A stretch of DNA of 64,000 nt from Thraustochytrium sp. TN22. Lineage: Eukaryota > Sar > Bigyra > Thraustochytrida > Thraustochytriidae. Under the pieces are notes generated by a model. It saw only the letters and a program-made list of their open reading frames with translations. It ran no database searches and was not told the DNA's origin. The position numbers were made by a program, and so were the translations under genes. The stretch is taken from assembly GCA_013306675.1 (NCBI GenBank), contig JABLUY010000098.1, positions 57,729 through 121,728 on the forward strand. Direction: 5' to 3'. Shown in pieces: positions 8,040-18,286 of this stretch; within the stretch, counting starts at the first letter, position 1, and each line of letters begins with the position of its first letter.

Positions 8040-11000
8040 ATGGCGGAGGTGGCGCTGAGCGTGCGCGTGTGGCCGGCGGCGGCGGCGGCGGCGGTGGCCG
8101 GCATGGCGGGCGCCGAGGCGCGCGTGGGCTGGGCCGCGTACGAGGCGACGCGCGGGCGGCTGCCGTGGCTGGGCGAGGAGGCCGCGGAGTGCGGCGACGC
8201 GGCGCCGTGGGACGTGGTGGAGGCGCTGGCGAGGCTGTGCAAGGACGAGAGCGCGCAGGTGAGCGTGGAGGCGACGGTGGAGGGCGCCGGCGAGGAGGAG
8301 GGCCGCGTGCGGCTGAGGCTGCACGTGCGCGCGCGAGCGCGGCCGGGGGCGCGGCTGGGGCGGCCGAGCGCGCAGGCGCTGCTGTGCGTGTCGCTGCGCG
8401 CGTCGCCGTGCGTGCGCGAGCTCATGCCGGAGGAGAGTTTCGAGACGCACGCGCGCAAGCTGGCGGGCGCGGGCCACGGGCTGGATGAGGACATCTTCCG
8501 GCTCGCGGCGCTGTACCGCGCGAGCCACTTTCTGACGACGCGCACGGCCGGCGCGGACGCGCGCGGCGGCGTGTCGCTGGACGCGCTGACACGCGAGAAG
8601 CAAGGCGAGCGCGTGGTGCGGCCGCTGCCGCACGCCAGCCAACAGGCCGCCGAGGCGCTCGTGCGCATCGAGAACGACGTGCAGGAGAGTTTCCTGGGAC
8701 GCGGCCGACAGCCGCGGCTGCTGCAGCTGCCGCAGATTCTGCTGGAGAATGTTGCCTCGTACCTGCGATCGAGCGAGGTGCGCGCGGCGCGGCGCACGTG
8801 CAAGTTCCTGCGCTTCGCGTTCTGCACGGTGGTGCCTGGGCTGCGCGTCAAGCTTTACTCGCACCAGAAGCACGCTCTGCGCTGGATGGACCGGCAGGAG
8901 CTGCACGGGCGGCGACGCGGCGAGCTGCGCGCCGCCGGGGTGCGCGCGGCCGCCGTGGCGGCGCTGCCGGAGGATGTGCGGCGCATCTGCGAGTTCCCGG
9001 ACCTCGGTTGGCTGCACCCAGCGCTAGCGGACGGCACGGACGGCGTCGTGGTGCACCGTGAGACAGGCGTTGTGGCGGCTTTTGATGGGCGGGAGCCCAC
9101 CTCGCCGCCGCTTTTGGGCGGCATGCTCTGTGACGAGCCGGGGCTCGGCAAGACCATCACGATGCTGGCGCTCCTGCTGCGGAGCGCCGGCGTGGAGCCG
9201 CCCGTGCGGCGCGCCGTGCAGACGAGCGAGACGGCCGAGCTGGACGCGGCGCTGGCCACCATGGTGCCCGTCTGGGCCGGCCTGGACCGCGCCTCGCGCG
9301 TGGCGCTCCACCGCGAGCTGGTGCAAAGCGTCTTGGCGGCGGCAGACCAGGCCGACCACAACCTGCCGACAACGTGCCGGCGAGGCGCGCTGCTCACGGG
9401 CGGCGTTTTGGCGCGCGAGGGGCTAGCGGCGCTCCCTTTCGCGGACCTCTGGGCCGAGATGGCCGAGATGGTGAACCACATGCACCTCTGGTTCCCGCAC
9501 CCGGACTGGCCGGAGTACATGGAGACATGGGCACGCGCCTCGAAGACGCTGCGCGACGCGCTGACCACGACGCTGGTCGAGGTCGCGGCGCGGTACCGCG
9601 GAGGTGGGCGATCGCGGCGCGCGTGCGCGGCGCGCGAAGAGGAGGAGGCGCGCGCCCGCGCCGCAACGCAGGAGCAGCTCGTGGCGTCGAGCACCACGCT
9701 CGTTGTGGTGCCCAAGACGCTGCTGCAGCACTGGCGCGCTCAGATCAGTCTGCACGTGGACGAGGCGTTCCTGGACGAGGGCAACGGGAACCGTTCGGCG
9801 CCGGCGTTCTTCTTCGACGAGGACCCGACGGCGGACCTGCCGCCCCCGGAGCGCCTGGCGCGGTATGTGGCGGTCTTCACGACGCTGCCGCGGCTGTCGC
9901 GCGAGTCGGCGCAGACGGCGAGCCCGCTGTGCGGACTTCACTGGCTGCGCATCGTCGTGGACGAGGGCCACGCACTGGGTAGTTGCACGGAGACCCTGTA
10001 CGGCATGTTCCTGCAGCGTATCCAGGCGCAGCGGCGGTGGGTGATGACCGGAACGCCGGCCAAGGAGACCTCGCTGGCGCACGGGCTGCGCACGCTGCTG
10101 GGCCTGCTGCGATTCCTGCAGGTGCGGCCGTTCGGGCGCGCGGGCGGCAGCAAGGCGTGGGCCAGCACGGTGGCACGCGCGCTGGAGCGGCGGTCCGGCG
10201 TGGGTGCCGCGCAGCTCGTGGCGCTCCTGGCGGACCTCATGGTGCGGCACACCAAGGTGGATGTGGCGGAGCTGCCGCCGTTAGTGCTGCGCAGCGTGGC
10301 GGTGGACCTGACGGCCGAGGAGCGCGGCAGCTACAACGCCATCGTGGCGTTCGGGCGCACCAACATCGCGCTGGCCTCGGCCGGCCGCGAGGGCTACGAC
10401 ATTTCGCTGCTGAACCCTGCGAACCAGCGCATGGCGCGCCTGCTCGTGGAGAACCTGCGTCTGAGCTGCTCGGGCGGCGGCCGCATGGGCGCCAGCCTCA
10501 CGCGCAAGTCCTGGATGGAGACGCGCGAGCTGCTCGAGAACCGGCACGGCGCGTCGCCCGCGCAGATCCGGCGCGCCAACGACTTCACCATGCGCGTGGC
10601 GCGCGGCCAGTCCACAGCGTGCGAGGCGCCCGGGTGCGCGCACGACCACTGCATCGTGCTCATGACGCCTTGCGTGCACTTTGTCTGCGTCGAGTGCTTC
10701 GAGCGCAAGTGCGTGGCGCCTGAGCGCTACAACTGTCTGCACTGCGGCTCGCCCTTTAGCGTGAACCAGTTTGCGGCGCTGCAGCCGGGTTTCGAGCTGG
10801 CCTGGCTCAAGGACTCGGCCAGCGTGCTGGCGCGCGCCTCCAGCAAGGCGCACTACCTCCTGTCGCACATTGTCGACCTGCGCGCGCGCCTGGGCCGCGG
10901 CTTCAAGTGCATCCTGTACAGCCAGTTCCAGCAAGTGCGCAACCTCTTGGGCCACGAGCTCATCCTCGCGCTCGGCCCCAATGCCGTCTGCGAGTACGCC

Positions 11001-11957
11001 GACGCCGGCCGCTACCGCGACATGGAGCTGCGCAAGTTCACACACGACGAGGCGCGGCTCTGGGAGTGCCCACTCTGCGGCCACGAGAACGACGCCATCT
11101 GGCCCAGGTGCCAGCAGCACTTCCTCACGCTCGTCAATGAGGCCGACGAGGCCGACGTGGAGACCCGCGTGCCGCAGACCTCGCTCAGCGAGTTCTTCAT
11201 CGGCAAGGAGTGGACCCTGCTGGAGCGTGTGCGCGACATGCACCGCCCGCCCAACGCCCCTCTCGCGCCCGCGCGTCTGCGCACGCGCATGGTCATCAGG
11301 GACGAGCGCTGCAAGGGCCGCGCGCGCCAGGCGCGCTGGCGCTCTCTCTCGGACCTGTTTTGCTCGGTGCTTTTGCTCTCACGCGACGGCAGCGTCGGTC
11401 TTGACCTCAGCATGGCCACGCACATCTTTGTCGTGGACAAGATTTGGGACAACGCCGTCATGGACCAGGTCGTCTCTCGCGCCTGGCGCCTTGGCACGCG
11501 CGCGCCCGAGATCGTAGTTGAGGAGCTCTTCTCCAAGGGCACGGTGGAGGAGCTCATGTTTGACTGGCGTCCCGGGCCTCGCGGCGAAGAGGACGGCGCC
11601 GAGGAGGAGGAGGGCACGGACGAGGACGGCTCTGCTGCCTTGGCCGATGAGAACGTGCCGCCGCCGCCGGCCAAGCGCAAGGCCAAGGCCAAGGCCAAGG
11701 CCGACGCCAAGGCCAAGCCTTCCGCGGCCAAGGTCAAGGACCAGAGCAAGCTACGCTTTCTCCTACAGAATATGCGCGTTCTTGATGCGCCTAATGATGC
11801 TGGTCCTGCGGGTGCTGCTGGTGCTGCTGAGGGCCCGGGCAAGGCTGATGAAGGAGCCATGGCGACGAGCAGTCGTAGCCAGGGAGAAGCCCGAGCTGGT
11901 CAGACCGAAGAGGCACCACTGAAACGCCGTAAAGTGCGCTTCGCAGATGATCAGTGA
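8040..11957 (+). CDS. F-box / SNF2-family ATPase / RING finger protein (RAD5-like group)
   Basis: The protein has 1305 residues. The start at 8040 (MAEVALSVRVWP) is the first ATG of the frame. An F-box-like segment lies near 225-260 (LPQILLENVASYLRSSEVRA). The SNF2 ATPase follows: Walker A in DEPGLGKTITM at about 364-374, motif II DEGH near 640, and motif III WVMTGTPAKE near 670. A C3HC4-type RING at about 860-905 contains HFVCVECF and CLHCGSPF. A small Cys/His cluster (WECPLCGHEN) lies near 1008, then the helicase C lobe with SVGLDLSMATHIFVVDK and QVVSRAWRLG near 1117-1155. The tail is acidic, with Lys/Ala-rich and KRRK stretches that look like nuclear signals. SNF2 proteins with an internal RING act in post-replication repair or chromatin remodelling as DNA translocases and ubiquitin ligases. 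The F-box combination resembles a plant SNF2/F-box family and hints at an SCF link. Confidence 0.88.
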   Translation: MAEVALSVRVWPAAAAAAVAGMAGAEARVGWAAYEATRGRLPWLGEEAAECGDAAPWDVVEALARLCKDESAQVSVEATVEGAGEEEGRVRLRLHVRARARPGARLGRPSAQALLCVSLRASPCVRELMPEESFETHARKLAGAGHGLDEDIFRLAALYRASHFLTTRTAGADARGGVSLDALTREKQGERVVRPLPHASQQAAEALVRIENDVQESFLGRGRQPRLLQLPQILLENVASYLRSSEVRAARRTCKFLRFAFCTVVPGLRVKLYSHQKHALRWMDRQELHGRRRGELRAAGVRAAAVAALPEDVRRICEFPDLGWLHPALADGTDGVVVHRETGVVAAFDGREPTSPPLLGGMLCDEPGLGKTITMLALLLRSAGVEPPVRRAVQTSETAELDAALATMVPVWAGLDRASRVALHRELVQSVLAAADQADHNLPTTCRRGALLTGGVLAREGLAALPFADLWAEMAEMVNHMHLWFPHPDWPEYMETWARASKTLRDALTTTLVEVAARYRGGGRSRRACAAREEEEARARAATQEQLVASSTTLVVVPKTLLQHWRAQISLHVDEAFLDEGNGNRSAPAFFFDEDPTADLPPPERLARYVAVFTTLPRLSRESAQTASPLCGLHWLRIVVDEGHALGSCTETLYGMFLQRIQAQRRWVMTGTPAKETSLAHGLRTLLGLLRFLQVRPFGRAGGSKAWASTVARALERRSGVGAAQLVALLADLMVRHTKVDVAELPPLVLRSVAVDLTAEERGSYNAIVAFGRTNIALASAGREGYDISLLNPANQRMARLLVENLRLSCSGGGRMGASLTRKSWMETRELLENRHGASPAQIRRANDFTMRVARGQSTACEAPGCAHDHCIVLMTPCVHFVCVECFERKCVAPERYNCLHCGSPFSVNQFAALQPGFELAWLKDSASVLARASSKAHYLLSHIVDLRARLGRGFKCILYSQFQQVRNLLGHELILALGPNAVCEYADAGRYRDMELRKFTHDEARLWECPLCGHENDAIWPRCQQHFLTLVNEADEADVETRVPQTSLSEFFIGKEWTLLERVRDMHRPPNAPLAPARLRTRMVIRDERCKGRARQARWRSLSDLFCSVLLLSRDGSVGLDLSMATHIFVVDKIWDNAVMDQVVSRAWRLGTRAPEIVVEELFSKGTVEELMFDWRPGPRGEEDGAEEEEGTDEDGSAALADENVPPPPAKRKAKAKAKADAKAKPSAAKVKDQSKLRFLLQNMRVLDAPNDAGPAGAAGAAEGPGKADEGAMATSSRSQGEARAGQTEEAPLKRRKVRFADDQ

Positions 11958-12391
11958 TGCGGGCAGTGATGTATGTACATTATTATAAAGTGCCAATCTA
12001 TGACCCTGGCGGTGATTGGTGCGCGATCATGCTCAAGTTGATGACGACCTTGCGCAGGCGCGCGGGCGCGCGCGCGCGCGCGCACGGCGCTAACCGCCCT
12101 TTTTAGGGACTCGGACTTTTCTGGCAAGGGACTACGTCGAGTTGAATTGGTAAAGTAATTCGGCCGCGTAAGTCTGGTTGGAACCGCACGGTACCATGGT
12201 AGCTGGAGCATCTTCATCTTCATTGTCACCATCGCCGTCGGCAAACCGGTCTCGCGCGTGCGCGCGCGGAGCGCGGACGCAGACGGGGCGCGGAGAGCAG
12301 AGGATAGCCCCCGCCCCCCCCCGCCCCCCGCTTCCTGCCCCTCTTCTCGCCGCGTGGCGGTGGCGGCGGCTTCGGTAGCGGTAGCGCCACC
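11958..12391. other. Spacer between the SNF2 and GT61-like genes
   Basis: An A/T-rich 3' flank (tacattattataaag near 11976) directly follows the SNF2 stop. Next come a CG dinucleotide run at about 12058-12083 and a C-rich stretch near 12307-12332 in front of the next start. No gene was seen. Confidence 0.5.
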
Positions 12392-14296
12392 ATGCACGAG
12401 GACGACGACTCGCGCGGCCTGCACAAGCCGTGGCAGAAGCGGCGCGTCCAGGTAACGATCTCGCTGGGCGTGGCGCTCATCGTCCTGTTCATCGTGCTGC
12501 ATCCATTCCGCAGGATCCCGCTGAAGGAAGCGGACGGCGACCGCAGCGACCACCGCGTGGGCCACGAGTGGCCGCTGCAGGAGCTCACGGCGCTGCAGGG
12601 ACTGGACGTGGAGGCGCACTTCGGCGATCTAGTGCACGTGGAGGATCCCGGGTCAGCGGTGGCGCAGCAGGGCGACAAGGCGAAGCTGGCCAAGACGCGC
12701 ACCAAGGTGTCGGGCAAGCGACTGAGCAACGCGGGCGGGTGTTCGAGCCACGGCCCGCAGGCGGTGGGCGGCGGCGCGACGCCAAGCGAGGCAGACAAGC
12801 TGCGGGCGCTGGAGCTGTCAACGCAGCAGGATGTGGCTGAGCACCTGGCCATTACGGCAGGGGCGAGTCTCATGAGCACGAAGCACGAGACGCTGTGCTC
12901 GTGGGACCCGAAGGTCTTTCTCCCCAGTACGCCGGTGTTCTCGCGCGTGCTGGACGCTAGCGGCAACCTGCTGAGCGAGTTTGCCGGCCCTCCGAGGCAC
13001 GGAATCCGCGACCCGACGCACTTTGAGCACAGCGCATACCTGTTCCACGACGTGTGCATCGCAATGAACCTGGACTCGCACAAGCAGGCGCAGCGCGCGC
13101 TGGTGTACGTGGACCCGAGCAACGGAAACGAGCAGCGGTGCGTGCCGTGCACGAACCCGGTGCAGCACACCAAGTGGGGCGCGTCCTCGTGCGGGCTCAT
13201 GTGGATGCACCAGCTGAACGTCAAGTCGCTGGCGGACTACCAGCCGTGCTACGACGCGAACAAGGCGGCGTTGGTGGAGAACGGGCAGCGTCAGGCGCCG
13301 GGCGACCGTGGGGAGGATGAGGCGCTGCGCGCGGCGCTGTACTACGAGCGGCCGACGCTGGTGCTGCAGTACGTTCGCAACAACCCGGGCCACCAGCTGT
13401 GGGACACGCTCTTCTCGCTGGTGCCGATGCTCCAGTCGGAGGAGGCGCACGGCGTGCGGTACTTTGACCACGTGCTTGTGCCACAATCTCCCCTGTGCGA
13501 GCGAAATGTGTGGATCTGCGAGATTTTGCGGCGTCTCGGCGTGGTGACGGGCGACGGTACGGCGCACAACCCGGGGAACTTGCTGCCACGCTTCGCGGGC
13601 GTGCTGCCGTGCCTCAAGCACGCCATCGTGCCCAAGGCGTCGTGGAATCGGTTTAATCACTACACGACGCCCGAGCTGCTGGGGTGGCTGCAGCGCAAGA
13701 TGCGCGAGGTCTTCGGTCTGCGCGGGCGCGCTCTGGCGGCCGCCGAGGTGTCTGCGATGCTCGCGGACCTGCTGCCGGCCGTCACGAGCCTGACAGAGCC
13801 CGGCGCGAACGGTGCCTACCGGTTTGCCATATACGCTCACAACACCGTGGGCGAGGTGGGCAAGCGGCGTGAGTGGTTGCGCGTGCAAGACTTTTTGATG
13901 GAGCTGCAGGCGCGTGCGCCCGCGGCCGCCATCAACTACGTGACGGACTTTAGCAAGCTCACTGTCGAAGAGCAGGCGCGCACCTTTCACGAGGCCGACC
14001 TCATCCTTATGCCGCACGGCGGCCAGTTTGGCAACTCCATCTTCATCCGCCCCGGCACGATCGTCGTCGAGATCACCTGCGGCGGCTACAGCCACCTCGC
14101 GCTGAGCGACAACTTCGCGCGCGTTGCCGGGTTTTACCACCTCGTGCTGCGCCCTTGCCGGTGCTCGAGCCATCGCGACGAGGGCAACTTCGAGCTCACC
14201 GTGGAGGACGACCTGCGCGCTGCCCTTGAGTTTCTCCGCGATGCCCAGCGCGCTGGACCTCGTACTGTGCGTCACAACGTGGTCTGTGACGCTTGA
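12392..14296 (+). CDS. GT61-like glycosyltransferase, type II membrane protein
   Basis: This 634-residue protein starts in a good context (gccaccATGc). A short basic cytosolic tail is followed by one membrane span at about 20-38 (VTISLGVALIVLFIVL), the classic Golgi type II layout, then a stem of about 120 residues. The catalytic part resembles GT61/DUF563. The C-terminal signature near residue 543 reads MPHGGQFGNSIFIRPGTIVV, corresponding to the family HGAG..N..F..P...VIEI motif, and upstream the segment PGHQLWDTLFSLVPML resembles the family's N-x-x-H-x-x-xD region. GT61 enzymes add xylose, arabinose or GlcNAc to glycans in the plant and animal secretory pathway; the sugar here cannot be told. 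Nothing in the neighbouring genes indicates a shared pathway. Confidence 0.72.
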   Translation: MHEDDDSRGLHKPWQKRRVQVTISLGVALIVLFIVLHPFRRIPLKEADGDRSDHRVGHEWPLQELTALQGLDVEAHFGDLVHVEDPGSAVAQQGDKAKLAKTRTKVSGKRLSNAGGCSSHGPQAVGGGATPSEADKLRALELSTQQDVAEHLAITAGASLMSTKHETLCSWDPKVFLPSTPVFSRVLDASGNLLSEFAGPPRHGIRDPTHFEHSAYLFHDVCIAMNLDSHKQAQRALVYVDPSNGNEQRCVPCTNPVQHTKWGASSCGLMWMHQLNVKSLADYQPCYDANKAALVENGQRQAPGDRGEDEALRAALYYERPTLVLQYVRNNPGHQLWDTLFSLVPMLQSEEAHGVRYFDHVLVPQSPLCERNVWICEILRRLGVVTGDGTAHNPGNLLPRFAGVLPCLKHAIVPKASWNRFNHYTTPELLGWLQRKMREVFGLRGRALAAAEVSAMLADLLPAVTSLTEPGANGAYRFAIYAHNTVGEVGKRREWLRVQDFLMELQARAPAAAINYVTDFSKLTVEEQARTFHEADLILMPHGGQFGNSIFIRPGTIVVEITCGGYSHLALSDNFARVAGFYHLVLRPCRCSSHRDEGNFELTVEDDLRAALEFLRDAQRAGPRTVRHNVVCDA

Positions 14297-14615
14297 GCTG
14301 TACCAGTCTTAGGTAGTAAGAATTGGCAATCTTGAGCTGGCTGTGAGCTGCTGCTCAGCTGCACGACAATGATTTTCATGAGCGGTGGGTGGGGCGCAAG
14401 CCTGTGCCATGGCCAGTGCACTGCAGTGCTGTGGCCGGCTGCGCCGAGCTGCGCCAAGCTGCGGCGCTGTGCTGTGACAGAGGCAGAGCCTGGCTGACGG
14501 AGAGTCCGACTCTGTCCGAGTCCTCCTTGCCTCGGGCCTGCTTGCTGGCTAGCTACAGCCTGAGGGAGGTCTCGCCCGCCACACCCGCGGCCATCCGAGT
14601 CGTCCGCCAGCTTCA

Positions 14616-14677
14616 GCTCGGCTCGGCTCGGCTCGGCTCGGCTCGGCTCGGCTCGGCTCCGCTCGGCTCGGCTCGGC
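14616..14677. repeat. CGGCT pentanucleotide tandem repeat
   Basis: About twelve copies of gctcg with one substitution lie in non-coding DNA downstream of the GT61-like gene. Shorter relatives of this repeat recur upstream of several starts in the window. Confidence 0.95.
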
Positions 14678-15195
14678 GGCGCTCGGCAGCGCTCGACGCC
14701 CCCGACGCCCCAGAGGCGCCCGGCCGGGGGCGTGACGTCTGCACGATCGCGCGCCCGTGAGGCGAAGGAGACGGGAAGCAAGCAGGCGCCCGTTTGCTCG
14801 CGCGCGCCTCGCATTCATTCACAGGCGAAGCTACCGCCACGGCCACGCGCCTGGCTGCTCCAAGCAGCCTGCCCAGGGCCCTGCACGCTTCTAATAGTTT
14901 TTAACTTACTGCACGGCCCTGCGAACTTGTGCGAAGCGCTGCAAAGGCCTGCGAAGCCCTCGTCCTCGGAAGCACGTGCAGCACGTGCCGCTCCGAGGTC
15001 GTCTCGCGCCGACCGACCTGCAGTGGCTGCCTGCAGTGCAGCGGCTGTGGCCGTGGCCAGCGACTCGGACTCCGAGTCGGAGCGAGCTTGCAGGAGCGAG
15101 CCGCAGCGCGAACGTAAGCGCGCTTGTCGCCGGGCCTGGCGCACCGGCGCAGGCCTGTCCTGTCAGCCAGGAAGGCTGGCGGTGGTCGCGATCAC

Positions 15196-15219
15196 GAGCT
15201 CGCTCGCTCGCTCGCTCGC
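15196..15219. repeat. GCTC tetranucleotide run
   Basis: About six tandem copies of gctc lie in the 4-kb non-coding interval. Confidence 0.9.
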
Positions 15220-17514
15220 CCGCCTGCCATCACCAGTGGCCATGATGGCTGCAGCGCCGCGCACTCCGAGGCGCTGGGCGTGGGCTGCGCCGCCGCTGTC
15301 ACGCCCGTCGCCGTGCCCGTCGCAGTGTCCGGGCGAGCGAGCGACGACGAACACCGGCATCACGCCCGCGAGCCCGGTCAGCGCGGCCGAGCCGCCGGCC
15401 GTGCCGAGCCGAGCCGCGCCGCGCCGCGCCGCGCCGAGCCGAGCCGCGCTGCCCGAGCCGCGGCGGCTGCTCGCTGTGGCGCCGACGCGCGGCACGTGCC
15501 ACGAGTTGAACGAGGAGATCGTGACGAACATTAGAAGTTATCGATCGAGAGCCGCGCGCTGAGCCACGAGCTGCCAGAACGACGATCGAGAGCCTGGGAC
15601 GCCTGGCCGTCCACGCCGTCACGACATTCGCGAGCAACGAACCGCCGCCAGGCTGCGCGCATCTCAGGCTCTCTCTCTCTGTGCGTGTGCGTGTGCGACT
15701 GTGCGTGTGCGCCGTGACCACGGCCTTGCCATTGATGATTGATGATGAGCAATGGTGCGCACGTGAATGATACCACGGATCGAGCCGCGGCTGCGCGCTT
15801 GCCTTGCGTGCGTGCGTGCGTCGAGAGCTCGCCCAGGAAGGAAGAGAGGGACGAGGCCTGCTCGCCAGCGCCCGGAGTGGAGTCTTCTTCCTGGCGCTCG
15901 ATCGTGCGGCGTATCCATCCGATCGCGCCGCCGCGCGGCGGCGCGTTTGGCTTTGGGTCTCGCGCAGCTCGCAGCTCCAGCAAGCTAGCTGCCAGAAGAC
16001 GATCATGATGATCGATCGCCCGGCCTTGTATGTCATCTGATGTCATCATGATCATGCACACTCGTCCCGTCCCAGGCCTGAGAGACTAGCCTATGCTGGG
16101 AACTTGAACAACTAGAAGAGGCCAATCAAGGCTAATCAAGGCTAAACTCGGCAAGTGACGGCAACTTGAAGCAAGCTTGGGAAGCACCCGGGTGCAACTC
16201 TCGGCGCGGCGCGGGCCCGTGCACACCCGCAGCGCGGCGCAGACGCGGCGGGCGCCCCCGGGCGCGCCGCGCCCGCACCGCCTCATGGGCGAGGGAGCAG
16301 GGCGCGCGCGCCTGAACACGCGCGCGGGGGCAGCGGGCGAGTCGGCGCGGCACCGCAGCTGCAGCGCGGCGCCTCCGACGCAGGCTCGGCGTCCCCCCCG
16401 GCGGCTCTGCGTGCGTGGCGCGGCTGCGGGCGTTCTCTGGGGGCGCGCGGCTGCGGCCGCCTTGTGCGCGACCACACAGCGCGCAGTGGGGCCGCGGACG
16501 CGCGCGCGCCGTCCCCCCCGCGCGCGGGGGAGAGTTTCCCCCAGCGCGGCCCGCAGCTGGCCCGGTCGCGCGGGACCCCAGCGGCCCCGGCGCGCGCCCG
16601 CCAGGCAACGAGAGAGAGCGAGAGAGAGAGGCACGAGTCCGAGTCGGCTCGGCGGCGCGCGAGCCCGAATGCAGAGCCGCAGCCGCAGCGCTCGAGAGCG
16701 GCGCGCGCGGCAGCACCCGCACGCGGCGCGCGCTCCGGCCAAAGCAGGCAGGCAGCGGCGCCTCGCTCCCCTCGCGGGCGCGTCGCTGACCGGCGCCAGG
16801 CCGCGGAGAGCGGGCAGTGCTGCGCTGTGCAGTGCTGCGCGTGTCGCCGGTCTCCTATCAACAAACCAGCATCTCGCATCCATCGTCCGGCGCGCGCCCA
16901 GGCGGCCGCCGACCGCTCTCGGAGCAGAGCAGCACGCGAGCAGCAGCGGAGCGAGCTCGGCGCGCGCGCTCGCGCTCGCCCCGGTGTGAGTGAGTGAGCC
17001 GCCACCGCTGCGCACCTCGCGCCTCGTGCCTGTGCCTGCGCCGCCCCCGCTCGCGCTGCGCTCGCCGTGGATCGAGGGAGTCCAGTCCATTCCAGTCCCG
17101 CGAGCCGCTGCGCGCGCTGTGCGAGGGCTACGCTCATCCAGCCGGCCAGAGAACCAGCGCCGGGCAGACCGCGCTCCCTTCCCGCCGCCCCGCCGCCGCC
17201 TGCCTGCCTGCCTGCCTGCCGGCTGGGAGCGGCCGGCCGCGCGGCGCAGCGCGCTTCGTCTCTCTCTCTCGCTCTCTCTCTCTCGCCGCGAGGCTTGGCT
17301 GGATTCGGTTGATTCGATTCGCCTGCTCCAACTCGATTCAATTCCCCATCGCGCGCCCCCGCTCGGCGAGCGGCGCAGGCGCACGCGCGGCAGCGGCCGG
17401 CGGCGCGCGCGAGCCGCAGCGACGCGCGGCGCGGCGCGGCGCGGGGCGGCGCGGCACGAGGCGGCGAGCGGCCGGCGGCGAGCGGCGGGCTGCGCCACGA
17501 ACGAGCGGTGAGCG

Positions 17515-17543
17515 GGCGAGCGAGCGAGCGAGCGAGCGAGCGC
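17515..17543. repeat. GAGC tetranucleotide run
   Basis: About seven tandem copies of gagc lie in the 4-kb non-coding interval, close to further GC-rich simple sequence. Confidence 0.9.
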
Positions 17544-18220
17544 GCCGGAGCGAAAGCACCGCGGCGAGCGGCACTACTCCGGCGCCCGCGCTCCGGGCGG
17601 CCTCGCGCGGAGCACGCCGGACGAGCTAGCTCGGCGCCCCCGCCTCGGCGCGGAGCGCGAGCGCGAGCGCGGCAGGCTTTCTCTCTCTCTCTCTTCCTGC
17701 TCCGGATCGCGCACGTCAGGGCGCACATTCACCGTCCATCGTGGGCGCGCACATTCACGCCTCCATCCCCGTCGGCGGCCAAACACAGCGCCAAGCGCGT
17801 CCACGACCCGCGCCAGCGCCAGCAGCAGGCGGGGACGCTCGCTCGGCTCGGCTCGGCTCGGCTCGACCCGACTCGACTCGCGCGCAGCGGTCGCCGCAGG
17901 CAGGCGCCGCAGAGCTTGCTCGCCCTCGCTGCGCGCGCCGGTCGGTGTCAAGGAGTGAAGGAAGCCCGGCGAAGGCGGGTCTCCGCCGCCTCAAGCCGTC
18001 GACCCGACGCGCCACGACCGGTAGCGGGTCGCGCAGTCGAGCGGGGTCGTCGCGCGCGCGCGCGGCAGACTGCCGGCAGAGGAAGGAGCGGCAGCAAAGT
18101 CGTCGTCGTCGTCGTAGTCGTCAGTAGCAGCAGCGCGTGCAGGCGGAGCGAGCAGCGGCGCGTGCCGTACAGATACGTACTCGTTGTGGCGCAGAGCGCC
18201 GTCACCACCGTTGCGCACAA

Positions 18221-18263
18221 GGCTAGGCTAGAGTAGACTAGAGTAGACTAGTCCAGGCTAGCA
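18221..18263. promoter_or_regulatory. GCTAG/GACTAGAGTA repeats just upstream of the start at 18287
   Basis: A duplicated 10-base unit gagtagacta (18231-18250) is flanked by ggctag words, 25-65 bases before the ATG. The spacing suits a transcript-start or leader element, but the role is inferred. Confidence 0.35.
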
Positions 18264-18286
18264 GGCGGCGGCAGCAGCAAAGAAGA

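Larger units (their letters stand above)
14297..18286. other. Four-kb GC-rich non-coding interval with many short repeats
   Basis: No open frame here has the composition of a real protein; translations in all frames are Arg/Ala/Ser-rich on both strands. The interval holds CGGCT pentanucleotide runs (14616-14677, 17838-17870), CGAGC/CGCGC runs (about 15403-15455), GCTC, GAGC and GCCT tetranucleotide runs, TC runs (17259-17285, 17677-17695) and scattered AGCTAGC words (15983, 17624, 18221-18263). It lies entirely upstream of the plus-strand gene at 18287 and could hold a long spliced 5' leader, a non-coding RNA or an undetected small-exon gene. Confidence 0.5.

Noticed and set aside
7830-9017. 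Minus-strand open frame opposite the SNF2 gene 5' half
   Set aside because: It is an Arg/Ala/His-rich shadow with no motif, while the plus strand has a clear F-box and Walker A.
16086-17728. Several 400-plus-residue open frames on the minus strand
   Set aside because: Translations are Arg/Ala/Gly-rich with no domain, and equal-length frames exist on the other strand, as expected from GC-rich DNA lacking A/T-rich stop codons.
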